This document shows, one piece after another, positions 1 through 11,689 of a stretch of 64,000 nt of DNA. The notes under the pieces are model-generated. The model ran no database searches. It was not told where the DNA came from and saw only the letters and a list, made by a program, of their open reading frames with translations. Every line of letters begins with the position of its first letter. Within the stretch, counting starts at the first letter, position 1. The position numbers and the translations under genes were made by a program. The stretch is from Lunularia cruciata (lineage: Eukaryota; Streptophyta; Marchantiopsida; Lunulariales; Lunulariaceae): NCBI GenBank assembly GCA_948567375.1, contig OX419756.1, forward strand, positions 43,476,333-43,540,332, written 5' to 3'.

Positions 1-91
1 CAAGTCCTTAGGGGTTTACCTCTAGCCTTTGATCTGTTTTCTCCACAGTAGGCACCCTATGTGTTCCCAGAGAGAGAAAAGAAAAGTATGA
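1..91. repeat. Right end of an H-type LTR-like unit (truncated)
   Basis: The last 50 bases here (CACCCTATGTGTTCCC followed by a GA-rich tract ending GTATGATA) match the right end of the complete H unit at 53243-55464, which ends GTACGACA. From position 92 the sequence is family A, so an H insertion lies to the left of the window. Only its end is visible and no coding content is present. Confidence 0.6.
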
Positions 92-480
92 TACCGTGTC
101 TCTCCAAATCCTACATCCCTAGCAAAGCATGTCTACCAATATGATCTTTTGGTAACCCTTGATTGCTGACATCAATAATAACTTATGATACTAAGAGGCC
201 AAGTGTATTGCATGATGTATAGAGGCTTGCCTGACAATCTCATCTCTCTTCACATACAAGTACCTCTCTACTTGTATACTTTCTTGTAATATCTTAGTTA
301 GTCCAATGCTAATCCCACCAAACAACTCCAATAGACATACTCCCTCTATTGGATACTACCAAGCAACAAGTGTGGTATCCAAAGATGACAGCATAATTGA
401 CTCCAAAAGCTTATCTTCACATTGGTCTCTTGGTGGTACAAAAGCTCCACTCCAAGCCTATTGCACCAATTGATCTACAT
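92..480 (-). pseudogene. A0: N-terminal part of retroelement DNMT-like domain
   Basis: Reading the minus strand, about 360 down to 110 encodes GVCLLELFGGISIG followed by a region ending VERYLYVKRDEIVRQ. This lines up with the copy at 30300-30470 (A2) and with motif I (SAM-binding FxGxG) of C5-cytosine methyltransferases. Motif I is better kept here (FGGISIG) than in A2 (FGEISIR). The reading frame then meets a stop and is cut at 92 by the H unit, so motifs IV to X are absent. Bases 366-480 are the linker between PR and DNMT. Family identity is inferred from motifs read by eye. Confidence 0.6.
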
Positions 481-1092
481 GTTATTGCAATATCTACTCA
501 AAACTCCACAATGGAACATCCAAGGTGGATGAACAATCCCACTCATACTCCAAATCCAAGTGATTTCCTTTGGTAATAGAGTATCCTCTACATGGGTGTG
601 TTCTCCTCCAATAAATCACTAGGCCAAGTAACAGAACCATTGAAAGCTGAAACTAATGCCATGGTCCTTGCTTGTAGTGAGCCAAGACTGCCACTACTAA
701 AGTGTATACATAAGCAACAAACTTGTACCTCACTTGATTGCCAACCTGGTCTATAGGAGGTTATCTCCTCCCAATAGTCAATAGTAAAACCCATGGGGTA
801 TAACACTACTCCACCAACTAGTACATCATATGACTCTACTATTGTAATGCAATGGCCTGAGTTCTCACCACATAGCTATCAATCGGATGATTGGTTTGAA
901 TCTAGACAATGAGCTCTCTACATATGATGTACTATGTAGAACTATCTCCAAAACATGTTTAGATCTGAAATGGACACCTCTTCATATCAATCTTCTGTAA
1001 CTCCAACCTTCCTTAACATAAGGAGCTACACACCAAAGTCTAACAAGACCCTCTATGGTATTTAGACCTTCCTTGAAGGTCCCTACTAACGG
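481..1092 (-). pseudogene. A0: retroviral-type aspartic protease region
   Basis: The minus strand near 1050-1010 reads VLLDFGV, a decayed DSG-type aspartic protease site (DSG to DFG), followed about 80 codons later by MLYPMGF...YRPGWQ at 806-740, a conserved segment also in A2 near 30920-30850. The same order of PR, then linker, then DNMT occurs in A2. The copy is broken at 1093 by element G, and its other half resumes at 12957. Several stops are present, so it cannot encode a working product. Confidence 0.6.
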
Positions 1093-2491
1093 TGTCATGG
1101 GGATTTTTGGTCTCAAGAATGGGCCATGCATTTGGCTACTTGCGCTTAGACTGCTCTGTTTGTCAATGATTCAAAACTTCTTATAATCAAGCCTTGTCTT
1201 TACTCTTGCTTGGATGGCAGTCTCCTTCTTGCTGAAGCAGCTTGGCTACAACTACTCTTGAGTGTAAGCTCCTCTTAATGGTTTCTCATGTTGGGCTTCA
1301 TTGGGATAATCTTGATCTTCAAGTTTCACTAACTAATGTTCAATATTGGGTTTGGGGTTAATGGGGTGGTGGTGGATTTTGTCTAACAAGTCACAAGTCC
1401 TATGGCCAGTTTCAGATCACTATGACCAGGTCAATGGCAAGACCTGCTTGTGTAATTGGATTAGGAGCTCCAAGAATGGAGTACTTTCCTTGACACTATT
1501 CATGGACCAAAATATTCACATCCAATCAAGGAGAACCACATATGCATCACAATACCAAGCCTTGCAGTTTATAAATCTTTAGGGGAAACCCAATCAGCTC
1601 CAGACCATACAATGACCACACCTAAAGTTTTTTAACTATCCAAGCATGTAAAAGAGAAGTGAAATCAACCACGCTCTAACCACTATCTCTTACAACCTTT
1701 CATCTTCTTGTTCTACTGCAAATGCTTTCAAGATTTTCTCCAATTCTTCTCTATCGGCAGATTCTCCTTTGAGACTTCTCCCTTTTGTCTTGTCACAATT
1801 CCAAAGGTCAACTCCAAAAAATTTCTCTCATTACTCTTTATCTCTTTCCAGCCCAACCCTTCACTCCTTGGGACCTTTTGCCATCTATCTCTGTCCAATC
1901 TAGACCTTCCCCTCAAGGGTTCCTCTGTCCAGACCTCAATTCACTTTTGATGCTTCATCTCCTTTCTTCCTCTCTATTTAGGCAAGCAAACCTCTCTCAC
2001 CTTCAAAGTTCTCCGCCTATACTCTCTTTAACTTTTCTTATTTCTTCCCTTGTCATTGAGCACACTAAATCCCTTCTCTCCACTGCACTCTTCTCTCAAA
2101 AATGATTCTCTTCCTTTCTGCTCTTAGCAAAAGACCTTCTCCTTTCAAGAAATTCCTAATTCCTTCCTGCAGCCAAAACCTTCTCCTTCAAAAAATTTCC
2201 ACTCTCTTCTTGTGCTCAGCAAACTCCTCTCTCAAAATTTTTTGTTTCTTTGTTGTCTCTCTACCCAGGTCAGTAAAACCTTATCACCTTTGGGACTTTT
2301 TCTATCCTTCCTGTCACACAAGTACCAAGCCTTTCACCACTAAAAATTCTTCTCTCTCCAGTCCAAATTCCCTCCTTTGTGAAATTTTCTCTCTCCCCTT
2401 GCAGCCAAATTCTTCAGCTTTTGATAATCCTCTCTCCTTGCTATTCATCTATTCATCTGTCTTGGCAGCCAGCCCCATCTCCTTTGAGAAA

Positions 2492-2494
<3 letters not shown>

Positions 2495-2574
<80 letters not shown>
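2495..2574. repeat. (CT)40 microsatellite in LTR-G
   Basis: Uninterrupted CT dinucleotide run of about 80 bases. The partner LTR has a run of about 96 bases at the equivalent place (11321-11416), so the array was present in the parent LTR and has changed length since insertion. Confidence 0.95.
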
Positions 2575-2576
<2 letters not shown>

Positions 2577-2859
2577 CTCTCTTGGAGCCAATATTTCTCA
2601 TTCAAAATTCTCCTTTGTCATGAACACCAAACCTCTTCTCTCTCAAGTGTCCTTTTCTTCTCTCTTCGTCAAGTCTAAACTCATTCAAACGTCTATACTT
2701 CCTATTCCAAACACCAAAACTTGTTCTCTTCATTCAAATGCCACTCCTCTATATAGAATTTTGTAGGAATTTTTTTCTCTCATCTCTCTACTCATCTGTC
2801 TTGGTAACAAACCCCATCTCCTTTGAAAAATACTCTCTCTCAAAATCCCTACACATGTC

Positions 2860-3390
2860 TAGGTCCTTCCTTCAAAAATCCTTTCTTTGCAGCCAATTCA
2901 CTCTCAAAACCCCAGCACTGTCTTCCAAAAATCCTTTCCCTGCAGTCAATCTCTCTCAAAACACCACCATTGTCCAGGTCTTTCCCTCAAAAATCCTTTC
3001 CTTGTAGCCAATTCCCTCTCAAAACCCCTACACAATCCCAAGTCTTCTTTAGATTCTTTCCCTGCAGTCCATCTCTCTCAAAACCGCAGCATTGTCCAAG
3101 TCCTTACTTTTAAAATCCTTTCCCTGCAGTTTCCTTCTCAACAACACAACCAAATCTCCTCTTGAAAATTCTTTCCCTATAGCACTCTCTCTCAAAACCC
3201 TGGCACTGCCCCAAGTCCTTCCTTCAAAAATCATTTCCTTGTAGCCAATTCACTCTCAAAAACCCCAGCACTGCCAAGTCCTTCCTTTGATTGATTCCTT
3301 CCCTACAGCCAGACTCTCAAAACCCCAACACTGCCAAACTTTCTCTCAAAAATTCTTTCTCTATAGCACTCTCTCAAAACCACTTTTGAT
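2860..3390. repeat. Minisatellite of about 60-bp units in LTR-G (left)
   Basis: Degenerate tandem units built from three blocks: CTCTCAAAACCCC, AGCACTGTCCAGGTCCTTCC, and TTCAAAAATCCTTTCCTTGCAG, repeated about eight times with indels. The same array in the right LTR at 11690-12390 is longer, which accounts for part of the length difference between the two LTRs. Confidence 0.75.
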
Positions 3391-3764
3391 TCTTCTTTCT
3401 TTCTCTCTCCAGGCATAAGCTCTTCTCCTTCAGGAAATCTCCCTTCCAGCCCCTTGTCCAAGCTGAAACTCTTGTCCTTTCTCTTGAGTTTTCTCTCCTT
3501 GCCCTCCAAAACCCTCTCTTTTGATTAAGTTTTGCTCTGTCCAAGCAGCAACTCTTCTCCTTTTGGAAATCTTCCTATTACCTCCTGTCCAAACCTTTCT
3601 CCCTTAAAACTCTTTTCTTCACTACTTCTTTTTCCCTTTCAAAGCTTCCCTTGATATCTCCTTTTTAGTGCAACTCCTTGATATTCCCTCTTTCTTTCTC
3701 TCAAAAAAATCCCTTCCTTTGAAACATTCCTACTATTTCCCAAATCCTTGTAAATTCCTCTCTT

Positions 3765-3965
3765 CCTGAGCTTATGTAGCATAGAAAAAACCCTTGAGCT
3801 TATGTAACAACAAAAAATCCAGAACTTATGAAACATAAAGGAAACTCCCAAGCTTATGTAGCATAAAATAAACCCTTGAGCTTATGTAAAGCTCCCAAGA
3901 TAAGGTAACATAAAAAACTTTTGAGACACAATAACTTAAAAAAATACCAAGTTCATTGTAACATA
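3765..3965. repeat. Short AT-rich repeats at the end of LTR-G (left)
   Basis: Five or more units of roughly 30-35 bases containing GAGCTTATGTARCATAAAA, also present at 12695-12900 in the right LTR. On the element's coding (minus) strand this array lies near the LTR 5' end. Confidence 0.65.
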
Positions 3966-4022
3966 ACAAAAAGTCTCACACCAAATGGCACCAATGCTAC
4001 TCATAGATTATTTTCTTGATGA

Positions 4023-5370
4023 TATTCACTCCCAGAATCTTGTGCAGCCTTTGGTCTGCACCATCGAGGTTCAAGGAGATCAAATTCAATCTTCTTCTAT
4101 AACACCTTTAGGTACCTCCTCCAAGTTACCCTATTGGTTATCCTCTTCTCTAGTTCTTGCTCATCATTTGAAAAGCTTTAATCTCTTCCTAGCATATGGC
4201 AGTTGATGCTCTATACCATCTAGCTCTTCTACGCTGTAGGTTGCATTCTTTTGAACCTTGGTGACTACAAATGGTCCATGCCATCAATGAGCAAACTTCT
4301 TGAGTGTTGAGTGCTGCATGTCAAGTCTATTATCCAAAATCAGCACCCAATCAGCACCCAATCTCCTTCACTGATAGGCATTGGTCATAGTTGGTGAGTT
4401 TTGTCAAAGAGTATCTTGTTCTTCAACCATACCTCTCTCACTTTGTCTCTTGCCACTTGTATTTTTTGTGGTGTAAGGTCAAAATTCTCAATCCAGTGCA
4501 AGATCAACTCCTCTATAGACACGTTATCCTCCCACTGAATAGTCCTCCAGCTTAGGACATCCTCCTCTACAGCCATAATAGGCAAATTTCCTAACACTAA
4601 TTCAGTAAGTGGCATTCCAACCATTGAGCTACAAGTCAACCTATCTGCCATAAGCACCAATGGCAACAAATCAAGCCACTTATTTGTCTCACCCTAGCAA
4701 GCCTTCACCAAAGCATTTACAATTTGTGGATGACCTTGCTCGCTCTTACCGTTTACTTTTGGATTATAGGCAATTGTCAAGTTTAGCTTGATGTTGAACT
4801 TGGCAAAGAAATTTATGGCTTCTTTTGCATCCAACTCCTTCCAATCTGCCCTCATCCAATAGAAGCAACCATGCTTAACAATGATATCTTCCAAGATGAA
4901 CCAACATCTAGTTAGGTATGTGGTCAACGTCAATGCCCTTCCTTCCACATAATTAGACAGATCCTCCCTGACCAGAACCAGATACCTTGCTCTTTGAACC
5001 CCTAAAGGTATATGAACTAAGTCTAGAACCCACTAAACATGAAGGTTCAAGAGATACGTAAGCTTCAACCCATCCTTGTGTTGTATCTTGAAATAGACTT
5101 GGCAAGTCTCACAAGTCTACATGTAGTGCCTTACATCTGTATAAATTCTAGCCCACCAATACAATCCCCAAATGCACTCATATGTACCTTGAACTCCATG
5201 ATGGCCTATAGCCTCTACATCATGTGATTCTTGTAGTACCTTCCACTTTGTCTCTTCATCTCCCACCACTCTCAACGGAATTCCATCATGGTTCTTGGGA
5301 CTTTGCCAAAGATACCCTTCCTTCAACAAGAATTTGCTTGACTTCCTTCTTATCTTCTGAAATGCCTCTC
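4023..5370 (-). pseudogene. Element G integrase (decayed)
   Basis: On the minus strand 5329-5117 carries a zinc-binding N-terminal region (ESHDVEAIGHHGVQGTYE, then YWWARIYTDVRHY). Next, 4948-4694 carries the catalytic core end, including LTIAYNPKVNGKSEQGH, in which the glutamate of the D,D-E triad survives. 4669-4385 encodes the C-terminal tail (TPQKIQVARDKVREVW). Integrase joins the cDNA copy to host DNA. Frame breaks separate the parts. The stretch 4023-4384 lies between IN and the 3' LTR; a purine-rich stretch on the minus strand next to the LTR (GGGAGTGAA) could be the polypurine tract. Confidence 0.75.
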
Positions 5371-5377
5371 TGGTCCA

Positions 5378-5960
5378 CTATGAGTTTTTCTCTAGGGAAC
5401 TATGATACTTTCCAACGACAAGAAGATCATCAGAGTATAGCTCCTCTCTAAAGGCCAAGTTTTGATGTAACTTATGTGTATCAACTCTATAGCCATTCTT
5501 AGTGTTATCATAGCATGCACTAGATAGCATGTGAACCATTGGATTGTCCTTTCTAGCTACATGTCTTAGCTCTAGATTAAACATTCAAATGAAAGCTATC
5601 CAACATAGCATCACAATATCTGGAGTATCACAATTAGTGATCATCCCTAACAATAGTAAGAAATCTGTCTCTAGAATGACATAAGCACCGATCAAGCAAT
5701 TCCTATCTTGTTTTAATGCTATCTTGGCACCCCACAACTCTTGCTTGATTTGAAGGCACCTTCATTGCCGCTCAATGAAGATTCTTGCTCTAAATCTCGC
5801 TGCATATTTGCTGCCATTCTCATCTTCTTGGCCCACAGCCCATCCAACAGCATAGGGGCTTGAATCTATTGTTACTATGATTGGCCGGCCACAACTATAG
5901 TCAAGTAGATGAAGTATTGGTGAGTTTTGTAGTGCTTCCTTCAGCCTCTTCATAGCAACA
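5378..5960 (-). pseudogene. Element G RNase H region
   Basis: Minus strand 5953-5762 encodes RLKEALQNSPILHLLDYSC then PIIVTIDSSPYAVGWAVGQ, the start of a Ty3-type RNase H with its first catalytic Asp in TIDSS. 5584-5378 holds LELRHVARKDNPMVHMLS, the domain end that normally reads GKDN..DxLSR. Stops and a short gap interrupt the middle. RNase H removes the RNA strand during reverse transcription. Confidence 0.7.
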
Positions 5961-6874
5961 GAATGCTCTTGTCTTTAAACAAACTTGATTCTTTTACTCA
6001 AGAGTTGGTAAAGAAGCTTTGGAATATGAGAAAAATATGGTATCCATATGCGAGAGAAAATACATGCTTCTAAGAAACACCTTGCCTCCTAAATTGAGGA
6101 ACAATCTTTGATCTTCCCTATAATATCCACCTTCTCAAGATTTGGTTTCCACCCATATGAACTGCACATATGACCTACAACCAGTATTTCACCAAGCCCA
6201 AACATTGACTTCTCCCTGGAGAGAGTCACTCTTGCCTCTATCAACCGCTTTAGTATAGCCTCCACATCTAGAATGTGATCCAAAACAAACTTTCTTATAC
6301 CTCCATTCATCAAGGTTTTGTCCTTCTCAGCCATTGTGCAACCCTTAATTGGTATGTCATCAAGGAATGGACGGGTTCTATCAAGAATGAAAGGTTGCAA
6401 GATATAGTTCATAGCACTTTGCATATGTGCCACCAAGTTGGTAGCTCCCATCAAAAGAGTACACATGCGCATCAAGCCTAGTGTGGTTTGCATGGTGGTT
6501 ATGTCTAGGCTTCCTTCAGCAAGCTAAAACTGGTCATACTTTGAGTACAAATCCCCAATAGAGTAGATGGCCCTCCCTGCAAACTTCTCACCAAAATCAT
6601 CCACAGCCTGTCCAACACCAGCATCTTGAATTGTTACCTTGTTTGGCGGTTGCATATCCTATACGAATCGTAGCTTGCTATTCTTCTTTCTGATTGTGAA
6701 CCAGTGGTTGGAGTATGGTGCTTCTAATGGCTCAAGAATCTTGGCTCTGACCTTTTCCTTTAATAGCTCTATCAGCTGAGGCAAAAGTGCTTTTAGCACC
6801 AATATAGGCCTCAAATCCCATGGCACATGTGAAATTGTGAATATAATCATTGGTGTGACTTCTTGTGGGTTCAA
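5961..6874 (-). pseudogene. Element G reverse transcriptase (FLDDIP type)
   Basis: 6874-6659 encodes the RT start (VPWDLRP-like, then EKVRAKILEPLEAPYSNHW and KLRFV). 6493-6089 encodes GLMRMCTLLMGATNLVAHMQ, the fingers/palm region, and RPFLDDIPIKG at about 6367-6341 with both catalytic Asp present, then ILVVGHMCSSYG. The catalytic box is FLDDIP rather than the FLDDIL seen in the C copies of this window, marking a separate Ty3 lineage. At least one stop and a frame change lie between the two parts. Confidence 0.8.
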
Positions 6875-7560
6875 ACACCCAATCTCCTGAATCTTGAAAG
6901 CAAAATCTTTCCATACTTACCAATCTTCTCCTTGAATGCTTGGCTTTCAACCTCCGTGAGCAACCCATCTACTCCAACAGTAACCTCCGCCAAGGTTTCC
7001 TTTGTAAAAGAATGGCCGATATTCTCCACCTTCCTCAACCTTGGTTCTTCTTGAGTTCTTTGCAGAAAATCTGATGCATCCAATGGTAATGGAACAGCAA
7101 TGGGTTGAACCTTCTTGTTTACTGTTTTGTACTTGGTATTGCATTCCACTTCATGAACCAATTCTGAAAGTGGATTGTAAAGTCCTTCTCCTATCTCAAT
7201 CACCAAATCTCCTTTCTCCATTGAATTAATCACCTCTTTGACCAACTTGCCTTCTCCTTGACCTTTTACACACAATTATTGCCTCCCCTTCTTCCATAGT
7301 TTTTAATGTTTTCAAAACTTTCTCTTTCTTTCTCATCCTTTTCTGCAAATTTTTTGATGTGCTCTCCACATGCACAAAACATAAAGTCCTATCCCTCTGG
7401 ACTCCAATGTAGGTCCTATCAAAACAATCATGCTCACTAATCTTTTGCGGTGGAATGCTATGTACCGCGCTTTGTTCTTCCACCTTTCTTGCCAAGGTGC
7501 CTAGTGGAAACCCCACCTTCTAGTAGGCTTTTCCGGATCTCTCAATTCTCTCTTGTTCCT
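6875..7560 (-). pseudogene. Element G spacer between protease and reverse transcriptase
   Basis: An open stretch at 7275-6871 on the minus strand (134 codons) and another at 7516-7226 continue the polyprotein. They contain no catalytic motif I can name. The end (KIGKYGKILLSRFRRLGV) leads directly into the RT start. Equivalent spacers precede RT in Ty3-type Pol proteins. Confidence 0.5.
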
Positions 7561-7965
7561 ATCACTGGCTGGCAAAATAGAAGGCCATTGTACTATCCTT
7601 GCTCCGTTCTAACGTCTAACCTTTGCCACATAAATGCCATCATTCAAGACCTTGCTCTCCATCCTAAATTGTGTGATGAAAGGTTGCTCTAGTATGACAA
7701 GATAGGCAAGGTATCGTGCACAAACATATTGATCAGCTTTATGATATTCCCTATATTTATCCTAACATCTGTACAAGCTCCCCACAAGGCATTCTTGGTT
7801 TGGTTCACCAAGTTTACCTTACCTTCCAATCAATGTTGCAATCCACCTTCCAGCAACCTTCTTTGTAGACAATCCATGACATAAGGTTAACTTCAGACCC
7901 AGAGTCGATCAATGCTCTCATTGGATGCCTACACCCTACATCTTGATCTCACACTCATTGCAACT
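7561..7965 (-). pseudogene. Element G aspartic protease
   Basis: The minus strand around 7935-7880 reads PMRALIDSGSEVNLMS, an intact D-S-G active site at 7906-7898. It is followed toward 7700 by NALWGACTDVRINIGNI and LINMFVHDTLP, typical of the protease body. Retroviral-type aspartic proteases dimerise and cleave the Gag-Pol precursor. A stop and at least one frame change occur downstream. Confidence 0.7.
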
Positions 7966-7967
7966 TC

Positions 7968-9800
7968 TCACCCCTCTTTAGACAAGGGCACAAAAGGTCT
8001 CTCCTCCTTGATAGCAGCATCATAGACATGTGCTTCCTTGGTATCATCTTTTGAAACTTCCTCTTCCAACTCTAATTTGTAAGTACTTACTTCCTCATCC
8101 ACATTGCTCCCGTCCTCGTACAACAAGGATATATGAGGACCCTCCTTGTAGAAACATTTCTTTCTTGCCTTGGCCAAGATAAGATCTTGCTTATCCTTCC
8201 ACAAGCTTCCAAAAAATTATTCATTTGTTAATCTTCTCACCTCTTGTTTCCAAAACTTCTGACCAATCTCCTAAGGATTGAGCTCTATCTCTATGTCGCA
8301 ACTCAACAACCAATCTAGTCCATTTCTTGGAGATCTCTCCCCAAGTTTCTTGCTAGCACCACCCTTTGTGTCCATTTGGGACTCCTCTCCACCATTCAAA
8401 CTCGGATCCTGCAGATTTGAGCATCACTAAATTGCACCTCCTTCCTTCTGGTCTGCCTCCTTTCAAGTTCCACTCGCTATTGTTTCTCCTTTGCTTGCCC
8501 TTCAATTTCTGAACACTAGTCAGCCTTTCTCTTCTCTTCAATCATCGCATCCCAAGTAGCACCAACCTCCACTATGATAGTCGTTATTGCACTTGGTGCA
8601 TCCCATCCAAATTTCCTTCAGACCTGTTAGCTAGTCTTTTCTTCTCCACTTCATCTAATCTGCACTTTTATTCTTCTTGCCTATTATGTTATACACACTA
8701 GGCTCAAAGGCAGCAACAACTATGCTCACTTCCTGTTTGCCCATGTGCCTTTCAAGCAAAGCCTTCATGCCTCCTCTTTTACCATTTAGCATTATTGGCT
8801 CACCGGTATTGTAAAATGTTATTTTCTTCATTCTTGGCTTTCCAACAAACTTCACCAACTGTTTGTGCAATGCATCCGATAGCTCTTGGTATGGCTCTTA
8901 CTGTCACACCACATGCACCCATAGGGCTGCCTCCTATCTCCACCTATTTTTGTAGCACTGCTCCCACTCTGCAGTTGGTCAACCTTTGTAGTTAGAATCT
9001 TCAGCCCTTCCATCAATTGTGAAATCTCATTAACCGTTCCATCTTTGACCACCTCATTTGCTTGTTGTTCTACCTTCCCTCTGCTAGATCCAACAGGATG
9101 ACTCCAAATAGGTGCCTTGGATATTGCTTCCTCATCCACTCTCTTTGTCTCCTCTTACGGCTCAGCCAGATAATAGCCTCCTCAATCTTCTTCCACTCAA
9201 TATTTCTTAGATGCTCATGTTGAAGTAAGTCAAGTGCATACTCCAACTCATCTTGTAGATGGCTATCTACAACTTGTAAAAAATAGTAAGACCTTTGTAA
9301 TTTAATTGCTTCAGCTTCACAGTTAGACAACTGACCTGATCTTTTACTAAAGTCCCTTAGGAAATCTTGCGGCCTCAATCCCTTGCTCCTATTGTTCACT
9401 CAGTCTAAGAACATGGCTTGAGTGACCCAATCCGCAGCTTGCGGCAGGAACTCTTCCTCATCATCATGAGAACTCCTCCCATGTTGTAGTCTCTTCAACT
9501 AAAATTTCAATCATCTTCTTGATTTGATTCCACCAGCGTAGGGAACCTCATGATAGAAATCTTCTCATCCAGGTCATGAAGTTTAACCTCTCTCCAATAG
9601 ACCTTCAAATATCTTGTCACATCTTTACCATCAAACTCACCTTGCTGGTCCATCATTGCACACAAAAATTTTGTGACTTGAGAGGATTGCGCCTTCTTTC
9701 TATCTCTTTCTTCACCTTGATCCTTCATGGATCTCATGGCTGCCATGACTATTAGTGAAATCTCTTGCTCACATGACATAGCTCTATACAAATGATGATT
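7968..9800 (-). pseudogene. Element G gag with zinc knuckle
   Basis: The 5' part at 9791-9507 includes GKDVTRYLKVYWREVKLHDL, typical of a retroelement capsid. 9399-9070 continues with an alpha-helical segment (LRPQDFLRDFSKRSGQLSN). The end of the stretch at 9139-8852 holds CMWCDSKSHTKSYRMHC: a C-x2-C-x4-H zinc knuckle whose fourth ligand is Arg instead of Cys. 8870-7968 is an acidic, low-complexity tail leading to the protease. Gag forms the particle and binds the RNA. Frame breaks occur near 9506, 9069, 8651 and 8350. Confidence 0.7.
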
Positions 9801-9892
9801 TTGGCACCATCTTTCCTCTCAGCTCAATTCTACTACTAATGCCCACCTTAGCTCCAATCTGCTCCTAACGTCTAAGCACAAGCCTCAAGATT

Positions 9893-9913
9893 CCCCAACA
9901 TGGTTGCCACTTA
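9893..9913 (-). other. Candidate primer-binding region of element G
   Basis: Directly inside the right LTR the minus strand reads TAAG then TGGCAACCATGTTGGGG. A sequence starting TGG a few bases inside the 5' LTR is where a tRNA primer would pair. I cannot assign the tRNA, and it is not the initiator-Met site used by family C. Confidence 0.35.
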
Positions 9914-11317
9914 TGTCACGGGGATTGTTTGGTCTCAAGAATTCATCGGCATCTGATTTCTTGTGCTTAGACTACTCTATTTGTCAATGATTCAAGACTT
10001 CTTGTAATCAAGCCTTGTCTTTATGCTTGCTTGGATGGCAGTCTCCTTCTTGTTGGAGCAGCTTGGCTATGATTGCTCTTGAGTGTAGGCTCCTCTTAAT
10101 GGTTCCTCATGTTGGGCTTCATTGGGATAATCTTGATCTTCAAGTTTCACTAGATAATGTTCAAGTTTTGTTAATATTGGGTTTGTATTTAATGGGGTGG
10201 TGGTGGATTTTGTCTAACAAGTCATAAGTCCTATGGCCAATTTCAGATCACTATGACCAGGTCAGACACAAGACTTGCCTATATAATTGGACTGGGGGCT
10301 CCAAGAATGGATTCCTCTCCTTGACACTATTCACAGACCAAAATATTCACATTCAGTCAAGCAAAACCACATACACATCACAATACCAAGCCTTATAGTT
10401 TATAAACCTTTTGGGGAGACCCAATCAGCTCCAGACCACACATTGACCACACCTTAAGTGTTTCAACTATCCAAGCATGTAAAAAAATAGGTGAAATCAA
10501 CCACACTCTAACCTCTATCTCTTACACCACCCTTCATCTCCTTGTTCTATAACAATTGCTTTTGAGATTTTCTCTAGTTCTTCTCTGTCCGGCAGATTCT
10601 CCTCCAAGATGTCTCCCTTCTATCCTGTCACAATTCCAAAGGCTAACTTCAAAAAATTTCTCTCATTATTCTCTATCTTTGTCCAGCCCAACCCTTCACT
10701 CTCCGGGAAATTTTGCCATCTCTCTCTATCCAATCCAGACCTTCCCCTCAAGGGTTCCCCTGTCCAGACCTCAATTCACTTTCAATGCTTCATCTCCTTT
10801 CTTCCTCTTTGTTCAGGCAAGCAAACCTTTCTCACCTTCAAAGTTCTCTGCCTATACTCTCTTCAACATTTTTTATTTCTTCCCCTATCACAAAAGCACA
10901 CTAAATCCCTTTTCTCCACTGCACTCTTCTCTCAAAAATGAATATCTTCCTTTCTGATCCCTGCAAAAGACCTTCTCCTTTCAAGAAATTCTTGATTTCT
11001 TCTTGCAGCCAGATCCTTCTCCTTCAAAAAAATTTCCACTCTCTTCTTGTGCTTAGCAAACTCCTCTCTTGAAAATTTTTGTTTCTTTGATATCTCTCTG
11101 CCCAAGCCAGCAAAACCCCATCACCTTTGGGAATTTTTTTGCACTTTTTGTCACACAAGTACCAAGCCCTTCATCTTTCAAAAATCTTCCCCCTGCCGTC
11201 CAAATTCCCTCCTTTGTTAAATTTTCTCTCTTCCCCTACAGCCAGATTCTTCTCCTTTTGATAATTCTCTCTCTTCACTATTCATCTGTCCTGGCAGCCA
11301 GCCCCATCTCCTTCAAG

Positions 11318-11418
<101 letters not shown>

Positions 11419-11689
11419 AGCCAGTCTTTCTCATTCAAAAATCTCCTCTGTCACGAACACCAAACCTCTTTTCTCTTGAGTGTCCTCTCTTCTCTTTGTT
11501 AAGTCTAAACTCATTCAAAGGTCTTTACTTCTTGTTCCAAACACCAAAACCTATTCTCTTTGTCTAGATACCACTCCCTCTCTTCACAGAATTTCATAGG
11601 AAAATAAATTTTTCTCTCATCTCTCTACTCATCTATCTTGATAACCAACCTCATCTCCTTTAAAAAAACTCTCTCTCTCAAAATCCTTG

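Larger units (their letters stand above)
1093..4022 (-). repeat. LTR-G, left copy (3' LTR of element G)
   Basis: About 2.93 kb that repeats colinearly at 9914-12956. Both copies start TGTCA(T/C)GGGGAT and share a pyrimidine-rich body with a CT microsatellite, a minisatellite of CTCTCAAAACCCC-type units, and an AT-rich tail of CTTATGTARCATAAAA repeats. The internal pol lies on the minus strand, so this is the 3' LTR. The five bases before it are AACGG; AATGG occurs just past the right LTR, an imperfect target duplication. Plus-strand open frames here are long only because of the CT-rich composition; I do not regard them as genes. The right boundary is uncertain by a few bases. Confidence 0.8.

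Noticed and set aside
2102..2678. Plus-strand open frames of 173 and 99 codons with long Ser-Leu runs
   Set aside because: They translate the CT microsatellite and CT-rich LTR-G sequence; the protein has no non-repetitive conserved part and lies in an LTR.
9893..9913. Assignment of the G primer site to a specific tRNA
   Set aside because: The complementary 3' end (CCAACATGGTTGCCA) does not match a plant tRNA end that I can name with confidence.
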